17,906 bases of DNA from CAYRTD01 sp964426915. Its GTDB lineage: Bacteria; Bacteroidota; Bacteroidia; Bacteroidales; GCA-2748055. Below the pieces are notes generated by a model. It did not search any database, was not told the DNA's origin, and saw only the letters and a list, made by a program, of their open reading frames with translations. How positions within the stretch are numbered: position 1 is the first letter of the stretch; every line of letters starts with the position of its first letter. Both the position numbers and the translations under genes were made by a program. Location: positions 1 through 17,906 of the forward strand of contig CAYRTD010000081.1 in NCBI GenBank assembly GCA_964426915.1, given 5' to 3'. Positions 7,491-14,368 of this stretch are shown here, in pieces.

Positions 7491-8270
7491 TTAAGATTTT
7501 TCCTGACAGGAGGGGCAATAATAACAACCTCTTCCTGAAACTTTTATCTTCTTTACCTTGCCCTCACAATAGGGGCATTTCTCACCTTCTTTTCGAACCG
7601 GAATAAGGTAATTTTTGGGAAGCTTTTCCGGATCTGCTTCTGCTTCTATTGCCTTCTTTAATACCTCGGTTATCTTTCTGTATAACTCTTTTAGCTTTTT
7701 TTCGTCAATCCCGCTCAAATCAGCCTTTGGATGAAATCTGCTCTGAAAAAGTATTTCATCAGAATAGATATTTCCTATTCCTGAAAACAAACTCTGATCC
7801 ATCAGAGCACTCTTAACGCCTCCACGTTTTTGTTTCATTAAATCTAAAAACTCGTTCTGATTAAGTTCAAGAGCATCCTTTCCTATGTCATTTTCCTCGG
7901 CGAAATCGTCAGGTGAATCGCAAATTTCAATCTTGCCAAGTTTCCGTTTGCTAATAATACTCAGATTGCCATTTTTAAAATGAAGGGAAAATGCAGAATA
8001 TTCGGGTTCTTCTTCCTCTTCCTTGAAAAATGAAACAGTACCCGTCATACCGAAATGCAGGGCAAGCCATCCGGAATTCCCAAGCTCAATAAAACAATAT
8101 TTCCCCCTTCGTAAAGTTGATTCAATTTTCTTTCCTATAATTTCATTTAGTTTTCTTTTAGAATTCTCAAGAAGTTCCTTTTTATGCAGTGTATAATCAT
8201 CGATAGTTTTTCCAACACTGTTCTTCTCAATTGTTTTTCTGAAAACTTCAACGTCTGGTAATTCAGGCAT
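7491..8270 (-). CDS. Formamidopyrimidine-DNA glycosylase family protein (Fpg/MutM/Nei-like)
   Basis: A 259-aa base-excision repair glycosylase/AP lyase, expected to remove oxidised purines or related lesions. The N-terminus MPELPDVE supplies the catalytic Pro2 and Glu3. RRGK (54-57) gives the conserved Lys57, and HFGMTG (72-77) is the following family motif. SGIGNIYSDE (163-172) is the H2TH helix region with the DNA-contacting Asn167. The C-terminal zinc finger has Cys232 and Cys235 (CPYC), and Cys252 and Cys255 (CPSC), with the finger Arg247. All key residues are present and the length is normal, so the enzyme looks active. PELPDVE in place of PELPEVE, together with the N-terminal details, leaves open whether it is a true 8-oxoguanine Fpg or a Nei-like relative. 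It heads a two-gene operon with DUF72 and is divergent from dodecin across about 320 bp. Confidence 0.9.
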   Translation of the reverse strand: MPELPDVEVFRKTIEKNSVGKTIDDYTLHKKELLENSKRKLNEIIGKKIESTLRRGKYCFIELGNSGWLALHFGMTGTVSFFKEEEEEPEYSAFSLHFKNGNLSIISKRKLGKIEICDSPDDFAEENDIGKDALELNQNEFLDLMKQKRGGVKSALMDQSLFSGIGNIYSDEILFQSRFHPKADLSGIDEKKLKELYRKITEVLKKAIEAEADPEKLPKNYLIPVRKEGEKCPYCEGKVKKIKVSGRGCYYCPSCQEKS

Positions 8271-8596
8271 GCTTAGATGTTTTTACTTGTGTTTATTTAA
8301 CCTGAAAAGCAATAAAATCATGCCAGCATATTTTAAAATTCTTTAAATACCGTTTTTTCAACAAGAATGCACTATCTATAAATTCAGATAAAAATTCAAA
8401 TGAAATCTTATGTAGAATGTTTATAACAATATGTGGAAATAAGCAACAATACATCTGCATTATTACTATGATCACTTTCTCTTTTTATCTGTAAACACCT
8501 ATGCGTCAGTTATTAATTTTACAGCAACTTTTAATCTTTTTTTTGGCATGAAATTGTCCTTCTTTATATCAGTTAAACGTTTAAAACTTGAATATT
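8271..8596. other. Divergent intergenic region between Fpg and dodecin genes
   Basis: About 325 bp of AT-rich DNA that must carry the promoters of both divergent genes. On the dodecin side there is a possible promoter and a perfect 12-bp palindrome, TTAAACGTTTAA (8573-8584), ending 12 nt before the dodecin ATG. No credible gene or RNA fold was found in the rest. Confidence 0.5.
8542..8572 (+). promoter_or_regulatory. Possible dodecin promoter
   Basis: TTTG (8542-8545) fits the Bacteroidota -33 element. After a 19-nt spacer comes TATATCAG (8565-8572), a partial match to the -7 consensus TAnnTTTG. The spacing is right but the -7 box is imperfect. The site is about 25 nt before the dodecin ATG, giving a short leader that would contain the 12-bp palindrome at 8573-8584. 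Confidence 0.33.
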
Positions 8597-8806
8597 ATGA
8601 AAAAAATGATTAAAGTAATTGAAGTAATAGCAGCATCTGATAAAGGATTTACAGAAGCCACCCAGGTAGCCGTAAGGGAAGCCGCCAAAACAGTTAAAAA
8701 TATTAAATCTGTGTATGTTAAAGAAATGAACGCAAACGTTGAAAACAATGAGATCGTTTCTTATGCAGTTAATGCAAAAATTTCTTTTGAGCTTGAAAAA
8801 AGCTGA
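8597..8806 (+). CDS. Dodecin family protein
   Basis: A 69-aa protein (MKKMIKVIEVIAAS...) matching the dodecin pattern: KVIEV near the N-terminus, EAAKTVKNIKSVYVKE in the middle, and an AKISFELE C-terminal strand. Dodecins form small dodecameric shells in the cytoplasm that bind flavins or CoA-type ligands and buffer them against degradation or photoreaction. Which ligand this one binds cannot be read from sequence. The ATG at 8597 is preferred over an in-frame TTG at 8588, because ATG is far more common and gives the usual family length. The gene is monocistronic, with a possible promoter just upstream and a clear hairpin terminator 45 bp downstream. Confidence 0.9.
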   Translation: MKKMIKVIEVIAASDKGFTEATQVAVREAAKTVKNIKSVYVKEMNANVENNEIVSYAVNAKISFELEKS

Positions 8807-8850
8807 TTTTAAGGATTTCTTTCAAAGTGATCATTAGAAGAAAAACATTG

Positions 8851-8895
8851 TTATCCGGCTGGATATTTAATGATTCTGCCGGATAATTTGTTTTT
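8851..8895 (+). terminator. Rho-independent terminator of dodecin gene
   Basis: TTATCCGGC (8851-8859) pairs with GCCGGATAA (8878-8886) around an 18-nt loop and is followed directly by TTTGTTTTT (8887-8895). The 9-bp stem with T-run, 45 bp after the dodecin stop, is a good intrinsic terminator. Confidence 0.75.
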
Positions 8896-8951
8896 AGTTA
8901 TATTGGATATATTTAATATACTTATTGCGTTATTATTAGTTACTCTTTTTC

Positions 8952-9060
8952 TATGCCTGCGCTAGCGCCTAAGCAGAATAGCTTTTGCCTGCGCTAAAGC
9001 TTCGACGAAACGCAGACCGCTCATGGTAAAGCTGAGCCAAAAAACCAAAAAGGCTGTCTG
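8952..9060. repeat. GC-richer repeat fragment before PolX
   Basis: The element TGCCTGCGCTA occurs twice, at 8954-8964 and 8986-8996. GCGCTAAAGCTTCG (8992-9005) resembles the GCTAAAGCTTCAGCG modules near 14307-14321, and the first repeat contains GCTTTAGCG at 85-93. GCTCA (9019-9023) and TGAGC (9033-9037) can pair. The composition contrasts with the AT-rich DNA on either side. It looks like a decayed member of the same class of dispersed palindromic repeats, but it is shorter and has no clear ends. Confidence 0.5.
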
Positions 9061-9132
9061 GTGATAAATCTGACTGGTCATAATTATCCCTTTTTTGAGC
9101 CGGCTCAATTGCCCATCCTAAAAACCCCTTTT

Positions 9133-10854
9133 ATGCCTGTCCATAACAAAGATATTGCTGATATCTTATTCGAAATAGCGGATCTCCTCGATCTCAAGGG
9201 TGAAAATGAATTCCGTATACGTTCTTACCGGAATGCTGCCAGGACTGTTAGTGAAGGTTCGGAGGATATAACAAAGATGGCCAGAAAGGGAGAGGACATC
9301 TCTTCTCTTCCGGGGATTGGAGAAAGCATGGCGGAAAAGATCAGAGAAATTGCCAAAACAGGAAATTTGAAACAACTTGAAGAACTCAAAAAAGAAATCC
9401 CGCCTTCCTTAACTGAGATCATGAACCTGGAACAGATGGGACCTGAAAAGACAAAGATACTTCATGAAAAATTGAATATAGAATCCATTAATGATCTGAA
9501 GGAAGCAGCAGAAGCAGGGAAAATTGAAGAAATAAAGGGGTTCGGAAAGAAAACCAGGGAAAAGATCCTCAAAGAAATACAGGAATATTCTGAGAAAGGA
9601 GGGTCCCAACGGTTTAAATTGAGTGATGCGGATAAATATGCAGCTTCTTTGATTGAGTATCTGGAAAAAAAAGTTGAAAATCTTACCCTTGCAGGAAGTA
9701 CAAGAAGAAGGAAAGAAACGGTAGGAGACATTGATCTGGTGGCAACAAGTAATAAGCCGGAAAAAATAATGAAATATTTTAGCGAATTCGAAGACGTTAA
9801 AGAAGTGCTGGCAAAAGGAGAAACCAAATCCTCGGTTAAACTTAACGGTGGACTGCAGGTTGACTTACGACTTGTTAATAAACGTTCACTGGGAGGAGCA
9901 ATACTTTATTCTACCGGGTCCAGAAGTCATACACTCGAATTAAGGAAGATAGCCAGGGAACGAGGACTTAAGCTTAGTGAATATGGAATTTTTAGAGGAA
10001 AGAAAAGACTGGCAGGAAAAACAGAAAAAAAAATATATAAAGAGTTGGGGTTAAAATATATTGAACCTGAATTAAGAGAAAAAAAAGGTGAAATTGAAGC
10101 AGCAGCTGAAAATAAACTGCCGGATCTGATAAAGTTATCGGATATTAAAGGGGATTTACAGAGTCATACGAATGCCTCAGATGGTAAATACAGTCTGAAG
10201 GATATGGTTGATAAAGCCAAGGAATTAGGGTACAGTTATTATGCCGTCACAGATCACTCAAAAAGAGTATCTATGGCAAATGGTCTTGATGAAAAAAGAT
10301 TGAGAAAACAAATGAATGAAATTGATATACTCAATGATCAGCTTAATAATATTAAAATATTGAAATCCATTGAAGTAGATATTCTTGAAGATGGCAAACT
10401 GGATCTTTCCGATAATGTACTGAAAGATCTGGATATTGTTATTTGCTCCGTTCATTACAATTTAAATCTTTCAAAAGAAAAACAAACAAAGAGAATATTG
10501 AAAGCAATGGATAACCCATACTTTAATATACTTGCACACCCCACCGGCCGAAGAATCGGAGAAAGAGATGAGATAGAGCTGGACCTGAAGAAAATTATGA
10601 AAGAAGCAAAGAAAAAAAATTGCTTTCTGGAAATTAATGCACACCCCGATCGCCTGGATTTAAAGGATACCTATATAAAAATAGCAAAAGATATTGGTTT
10701 GAAATTAGCCATTTCAACAGACGCACACTCAAAAGCTAATCTTGAAAACATGAAATACGGTGTTGCCCAGGCCAGAAGGGGATGGCTGGAAAAAACGGAT
10801 GTACTAAATACCCACACCTGGAGTCAATTAAAAAAAATGTTGCAAAGAAATTAA
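9133..10854 (+). CDS. polX: DNA polymerase/3'-5' exonuclease PolX with PHP domain
   Basis: A 573-aa family X DNA polymerase that fills short gaps in base-excision or end-joining repair. The N-terminal helical 8-kDa-like domain runs about 1-85, with helix-hairpin-helix loops at LPGIGESMAEKI (59-70) and IKGFGKKTREKI (134-145). The polymerase palm contains AGSTRRRKETVGDIDL (187-202), giving metal ligands Asp199 and Asp201, with Asp244 in QVDLRL. The C-terminal PHP phosphoesterase domain begins at GDLQSH (340-345). It continues through TDHS (373-376), SIEVDI (412-417), SVHYN (439-443), LAHPTG (468-473), NAHP (502-505) and STDAH (528-532), and should give 3'-5' exonuclease or end-cleaning activity. 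The first PHP His is Gln343, a change I believe is common in PolX. The ATG at 9133 gives the family start MPVHNKDIAD. An in-frame GTG at 9061 would add 24 unlike residues coming out of a repeat. Confidence 0.92.
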   Translation: MPVHNKDIADILFEIADLLDLKGENEFRIRSYRNAARTVSEGSEDITKMARKGEDISSLPGIGESMAEKIREIAKTGNLKQLEELKKEIPPSLTEIMNLEQMGPEKTKILHEKLNIESINDLKEAAEAGKIEEIKGFGKKTREKILKEIQEYSEKGGSQRFKLSDADKYAASLIEYLEKKVENLTLAGSTRRRKETVGDIDLVATSNKPEKIMKYFSEFEDVKEVLAKGETKSSVKLNGGLQVDLRLVNKRSLGGAILYSTGSRSHTLELRKIARERGLKLSEYGIFRGKKRLAGKTEKKIYKELGLKYIEPELREKKGEIEAAAENKLPDLIKLSDIKGDLQSHTNASDGKYSLKDMVDKAKELGYSYYAVTDHSKRVSMANGLDEKRLRKQMNEIDILNDQLNNIKILKSIEVDILEDGKLDLSDNVLKDLDIVICSVHYNLNLSKEKQTKRILKAMDNPYFNILAHPTGRRIGERDEIELDLKKIMKEAKKKNCFLEINAHPDRLDLKDTYIKIAKDIGLKLAISTDAHSKANLENMKYGVAQARRGWLEKTDVLNTHTWSQLKKMLQRN

Positions 10855-11128
10855 ACATAAGGTCCTTACGCTCAACCTCAACTCTTCCGATGAAAAGGAT
10901 AAGATCAGGAATTTTATTGATTCACTATAAAGCTAACCCGGAAAGATATATCTGAAAATGAGAAAAACGATTTCTTCACTTCCACTTCATTTGCAGAAAA
11001 ACTATTTTTCTGATTTATAAACTTGACGGTGCAAAAAACATAAGGTCAGGATCATTGCTGAAAAACAATATGAATAGATGATCCGTTCAGAATGAAAAAC
11101 TGCTTACTTCCGGCTACCTGTTGATATT
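10855..11128. other. Intergenic region with possible decayed coding sequence
   Basis: About 270 bp between the convergent PolX and PEBP genes. On the plus strand, 10857-10930 reads HKVLTLNLNSSDEKDKIRN and then FIDSL before a stop, without a start codon. From 10929, in another frame, comes KLTRKDISENEKNDFFTSTS and then FAEKLFF before the next stop. The composition looks coding-like, but there are frame changes and stops, so this may be the remnant of a lost gene. I do not recognise the family. No terminator was found for either neighbour. Confidence 0.3.
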
Positions 11129-11590
11129 TCAGATCCTGAACTTTCCCATATATTCAGCTTTACCCAGGATCTGGCCGTTTATGGCGTTATAGAAATCCTC
11201 TCCGTTGTGAATAGATTCCGGCGGTAGTTTACTTTTTAACGCAATTAGCCTGAAAAAATATCTATGCTCCTCTCCTTTCGGAGGACAAGGTCCTCTGTAG
11301 CCTATTTTACCAAAATCGTTTTTTGCCTGGATAGCCCCATTTTCAAGATTTTTCTCTATGGGAATCACTTGTTCCAATTCATGACAATCCTTAGGAAGAT
11401 TATAAACAATCCAGTGTGTGAATGTTCCACCCGGCGCATCCGGATCTTCCATAATGAGTGCAAATGTTTCCGTGCCTTTGGGTTCATCATCCCATCGCAA
11501 TAAAGGGGATGTGTCATCTCCTTTGCAGGAATGTACATCCGGGATCGAAGATCCCTGTTCAAATGCAGGTGTTGTTAGATTAAAAGCCAT
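11129..11590 (-). CDS. YbhB/YbcL family Raf kinase inhibitor-like protein (PEBP fold)
   Basis: A 153-aa protein of the phosphatidylethanolamine-binding-protein fold. Motif 1 is MEDPDAPGGTFTHWIVYNLP (47-66) and motif 2 is IGYRGPCPPKGEEHRYFFRL (96-115). These are the two conserved segments that form the anion-binding pocket. No signal peptide is seen, so it is probably cytoplasmic; the bacterial ligand is unknown. The ATG at 11590 is chosen because MAFNLTTPAF is the standard family start. An in-frame ATG at 11614 would add eight residues. It starts 26 bp after the stop of the beta-barrel gene on the same strand and is likely cotranscribed as the last gene of a three-gene run. A function shared with those envelope genes is not obvious. 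Confidence 0.9.
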   Translation of the reverse strand: MAFNLTTPAFEQGSSIPDVHSCKGDDTSPLLRWDDEPKGTETFALIMEDPDAPGGTFTHWIVYNLPKDCHELEQVIPIEKNLENGAIQAKNDFGKIGYRGPCPPKGEEHRYFFRLIALKSKLPPESIHNGEDFYNAINGQILGKAEYMGKFRI

Positions 11591-11616
11591 AATTTTTTTT
11601 TTAGTCGGGAACATCT

Positions 11617-12255
11617 TTATCCGCCCTGGTTTCCCAGATTATAAAACATTATCCCAAGACTGATACTAACATATCCCTGGGTTCCTATTTCCTTATTTTC
11701 AAAAATATAGTTATACCGGGAATTAAAATTAATTCGTATATTTTCAGTTAATGGAATAAGAACTCCTGCCTCGGGCTGAAGTCCAAAACTCCATTGATAC
11801 TTATTTGTAAAAGTATATAATCCGAGATCAGTGCGTTTCTGAAAATAATAAGCACCAATTCCAAGTTTTCCATATGGAATTACCCGGCTTTCTTCTCCCA
11901 TTAAGTTATACTGAAAAATAGCAAGTGCCGGAAATGAATTCATATATCTGAACTGTTTCCCGTAAATCGTGACATTACCGTCAGTATATGTATCCTTTTC
12001 AAGTTCTTCGTAAAAAGTATGCAATCCTACTTTTAAGCCAACAGACATCCGGTCTGTTAAATGATGACCAAATTCAAAACTTCCGCCACGAAAACTACTG
12101 ACACCCATATAATCCGCAGTTTCTCCAGTGGGAAATGAATAATCATAGCTGAGCTGAATATGATTCTGACCGGACACCATTTGACCGTAAAAGCCTGATA
12201 TTGTTAAGAGTAAAATAAAAATACCCGTTTGTATTTTAACTAAAAAAACTTTCAT
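11617..12255 (-). CDS. Outer-membrane beta-barrel protein
   Basis: A 212-aa exported protein. Residues 1 to about 30 form a signal peptide: Lys-containing start, hydrophobic GIFILLLTISGF core, then a polar region with a likely cleavage site near SGQ-N. The mature part alternates polar and hydrophobic residues in strands rich in Tyr, Phe and Gly, for example SVGLKVGLHTFYEEL, VIPYGKLGIGAYYFQKR and YVSISLGIMFYNL. This fits a small eight-strand-type barrel (OMP_b-brl class). No catalytic motif is visible, and such proteins in Bacteroidota are mostly uncharacterised. It lies 64 bp downstream of the DUF4136 lipoprotein and 26 bp upstream of the PEBP gene on the same strand. An envelope-related operon is likely for at least the first two genes. 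Confidence 0.75.
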   Translation of the reverse strand: MKVFLVKIQTGIFILLLTISGFYGQMVSGQNHIQLSYDYSFPTGETADYMGVSSFRGGSFEFGHHLTDRMSVGLKVGLHTFYEELEKDTYTDGNVTIYGKQFRYMNSFPALAIFQYNLMGEESRVIPYGKLGIGAYYFQKRTDLGLYTFTNKYQWSFGLQPEAGVLIPLTENIRINFNSRYNYIFENKEIGTQGYVSISLGIMFYNLGNQGG

Positions 12256-12319
12256 ATCTCTAAGATTTTAATAAATTAAGTTGATATCTAGACTCTCTTG
12301 ATTCCTCAATAATGACCTG

Positions 12320-13015
12320 TTATTCATATAAATAAGACGATTGATCAAAGGCCTGTTCTATGCCGTCTCTGACCCGCTCTTCTGTATTGCTATATGACAT
12401 TTCGGCAAGCCCGTTTAAAACAGCCATCCACCTCACAGTGTAAGAAACTTCTCCGTTTTCTACATCAACACTATGAGGTTCGGCAGGATCGATCATTTCA
12501 ATTATTACCGTCCCTACAGCATAAGTGTAGGAAACCGGATATCCCCATGGATAATAGGAATTCCAGCGATAACCGGGATAATAATAGTTCAGGCCATAAT
12601 AGCCACCCCAATACCTGTCACCGTAATTATAGTAATCATAATAATAATTGGTATATGACCGGGTTCCTCTTGAGGTTAGGACAATAACAGCATTGTTCAT
12701 TTTGTTTTCATCTGCGGTATCAGCAGGACTAAGTCGGGAATAACCCGCATTTTCCATCTGAAAAGCAATTTCATTAATAATCGCATTATCTAACTGTATC
12801 TCATCTTCAGATTTAACAGAATCTCCCCTCGGGGTTACCAGAGCTACAGTATCTGGTAAAAGGAAAAAATCCTTAGTGCCAAAATCAAAATTCACATCAT
12901 ACTGAGTCTGTACAATATCAAGATCTGCTATGTTATCAGACTCATCCGGATAGCAGGATGTCAGCAAAGAAAACATCAGAGCTACTATCCCGATACTGAT
13001 CGTACTTATTTTCAT
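12320..13015 (-). CDS. DUF4136-like lipoprotein with Tyr/Gly-rich segment
   Basis: A 231-aa lipoprotein. The signal peptide ends in the lipobox LLTSC, with Cys21 the lipidated residue. The acidic residues shortly after it (YPDESDN) may matter for sorting. The body resembles DUF4136: a DVNFDFGTKDFF segment (40-51), a helix region around 75-95, a strand region, and the C-terminal ERVRDGIEQAF helix (218-228). Residues 121-167 are very rich in Tyr, Gly and Trp (for example YTNYYYDYYNYGDRYWGGYY) and interrupt the domain between conserved strands. Related proteins often carry shorter aromatic loops here. DUF4136 has no known enzymatic activity. The first gene of a same-strand run, it is followed by the beta-barrel gene 64 bp later. 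The ATG at 13015 directly precedes the signal peptide. Confidence 0.8.
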   Translation of the reverse strand: MKISTISIGIVALMFSLLTSCYPDESDNIADLDIVQTQYDVNFDFGTKDFFLLPDTVALVTPRGDSVKSEDEIQLDNAIINEIAFQMENAGYSRLSPADTADENKMNNAVIVLTSRGTRSYTNYYYDYYNYGDRYWGGYYGLNYYYPGYRWNSYYPWGYPVSYTYAVGTVIIEMIDPAEPHSVDVENGEVSYTVRWMAVLNGLAEMSYSNTEERVRDGIEQAFDQSSYLYE

Positions 13016-13223
13016 AACTATTATATTTTATATTTTTTTTACATTTATTTTTCCGTAACCTCACAGATAGTGAATAATTCTTTATAATTGCATCCTAATG
13101 AAAAAGAAAGCTACCACAGATAAATCAAAATCTTCGGCTGTGAGTAATAATCTGTAACCATATTTCTTGTTTCATTCATGAGTTCTTAGCGACCTGAATA
13201 GATACATTTTTTTCAAATTTTAT

Positions 13224-13250
13224 AAAACCGGTGTTATTATAACATCCCGG
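13224..13250 (-). terminator. Likely terminator of the aldo/keto reductase gene
   Basis: Read on the minus strand, CCGG-GA-TGTTATAATAACA-CCGG (13250-13228) can fold with a 2-nt GA bulge and is followed at once by TTTTAT. It lies 24 bp after the aldo/keto reductase stop. The loop is tight and the T-run short, so the call is moderate. No clear promoter for the DUF4136 gene was found in 13016-13273. Confidence 0.4.
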
Positions 13251-13273
13251 AAATTGTGGCAAGAAAACATTTC

Positions 13274-14056
13274 TTACTTCATCTGCTTCACCACTTCAGT
13301 TAATTTGTTCATCTCTTCATCCGGGATCTCAAAATCAAAAATATCCAGGTTTTCTTTTCTGTGATCTTCACCTGAAGCTTTTGGTATTACAGAAATATTT
13401 CCAAGCTGTATAAGCCACCGTAATGTAATCTGGGAAACTGTCTTATCATATTTCCGGGCGGTTTCACTAAATATATCATCCTGGCTTACTTTACCCTGTT
13501 CAAGCGGACTGTAGGCTGTAAGGGTTTTTCCGGTTTCTTTAATAACTTCCAGTGTTTCAAATGCCGGATTATATGGACTGAACTTTACCTGATTATTGGC
13601 AACCGGACCTATATTGCGGGCTTCTCGGAATAAATCCGGACTAAAATTACTTACTCCTACATACTTTACTTTATCATTGTCGGCAAGTTCAAACATTGTA
13701 TCCAGGCAAGCCTTAAGATCCATTGAGGAGACAGGCCAGTGAATAAGCAACAAGTCAATGTAACCGGTATCAAGCTTCTTCAGACTCTCATCAAAAGAGG
13801 ATTTAATTCCTGAAGGGGTCAGATTACCGGGATCAATCTTTGTGGTTACAAAAATATCCTCCCGGTTAGCATTACTTTCTTTTATGCCTTTTCCAACTTC
13901 ACTTTCATTCCCATAATTCTGTGCCGTATCCAGATGCCGGTAACCCATATTAATTCCATCCATAACACTCTTAATGCAGCTGTTACCGGACATCTTCCAG
14001 GTACCCAATCCAATGACAGGTATTATATCTTTTATTTTCGTTTCAGGAGATAACAT
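13274..14056 (-). CDS. Aldo/keto reductase
   Basis: A 260-aa NAD(P)H-dependent oxidoreductase of the aldo/keto reductase superfamily, with a cytoplasmic TIM barrel that reduces aldehydes or ketones to alcohols. The catalytic tetrad is complete: Asp43 and Tyr48 (HLDTAQNYGNE, 41-51), Lys73 (VTTKID) and His106 (LLIHWP). VGVSNFS and the C-terminal VIPKASG, in the cofactor-phosphate-binding region, are also present. At 260 aa it is on the short side of the family (about 270-330), and the C-terminal loop that sets substrate preference is short. The substrate is therefore uncertain, perhaps small aldehydes such as methylglyoxal. It lies downstream of the BON gene on the same strand but is separated from it by the MITE-like element, so its own promoter would have to lie in or near that element. 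Confidence 0.9.
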   Translation of the reverse strand: MLSPETKIKDIIPVIGLGTWKMSGNSCIKSVMDGINMGYRHLDTAQNYGNESEVGKGIKESNANREDIFVTTKIDPGNLTPSGIKSSFDESLKKLDTGYIDLLLIHWPVSSMDLKACLDTMFELADNDKVKYVGVSNFSPDLFREARNIGPVANNQVKFSPYNPAFETLEVIKETGKTLTAYSPLEQGKVSQDDIFSETARKYDKTVSQITLRWLIQLGNISVIPKASGEDHRKENLDIFDFEIPDEEMNKLTEVVKQMK

Positions 14057-14096
14057 AATGAACTGTTTTTATATTAATTGAATATGTTGTCTATTT

Positions 14097-14366
14097 AGTG
14101 TCTGTCCATAATGTCCAATATACTCATTCCGTGTTAATTTTTAGCGGTATTCGTGACCGCGTTCGCGTAAAGCTTTAGCGGTTGCGAAGCTCGTTATCAC
14201 TCGGTTCTGCGTTGCTGCAAAAATTTTAAATCCTCGAATACATTAGTATACTGCGGTTTAAAATTTTGTGCCTCCGCACGCTGTCGCTGAAGCTTTAGCG
14301 TAGGCGGCTAAAGCTTCAGCGACACGCGGTTGCGCGCCTTGATCTTGAACATTATGGACAGGCACT
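14097..14366. mobile_element. MITE-like element of about 270 bp with terminal inverted repeats
   Basis: The ends 14097-14118 and 14345-14366 are inverted repeats of 22 bp with two mismatches, both reading AGTG(T/C)CTGTCCATAATG inward. ATTT flanks both ends (14093-14096 and 14367-14370) and may be a target duplication. It might instead be part of the element, because the copy at the left end of the window also has CACTATTT. Inside are AAAATTTTAAA (14220-14230) paired with TTTAAAATTTT (14257-14267), and a perfect 17-bp stem (14283-14299 with 14307-14323). There is no credible coding frame. It sits between the BON and aldo/keto reductase genes and overlaps neither, apart from the ATTT that covers part of the BON stop codon. 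Confidence 0.7.
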
Positions 14367-14368
14367 AT

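Noticed and set aside
7480..7527. Longer start for the DUF72 gene (16 extra residues)
   Set aside because: It would overlap the Fpg coding end, and the family begins at MAYYIGCSGY.
8293..8475. 60-codon minus-strand ORF between the Fpg and dodecin genes
   Set aside because: There is no ribosome-binding site, no family resemblance and AT-driven composition; it lies in a promoter region.
8544..8558. Sigma-54-like TGGCATG...TTG sequence before dodecin
   Set aside because: The spacing between the GG and the second element is one base short of the strict sigma-54 requirement, and a standard-type promoter overlaps it.
9061..9132. GTG start for PolX
   Set aside because: The 24 added residues do not resemble PolX and come from DNA next to a repeat; the ATG at 9133 gives the family N-terminus.
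11591..11614. ATG adding eight residues to the PEBP protein
   Set aside because: The family starts at MAFNLTTPAF; the extra residues are Lys-rich and unlike homologues, though the start cannot be fully excluded.
12394..12687. Open frames rich in Asn/Ser/His or Ile opposite the DUF4136 gene
   Set aside because: Their odd composition is the mirror of the Tyr/Gly-rich codons on the other strand.
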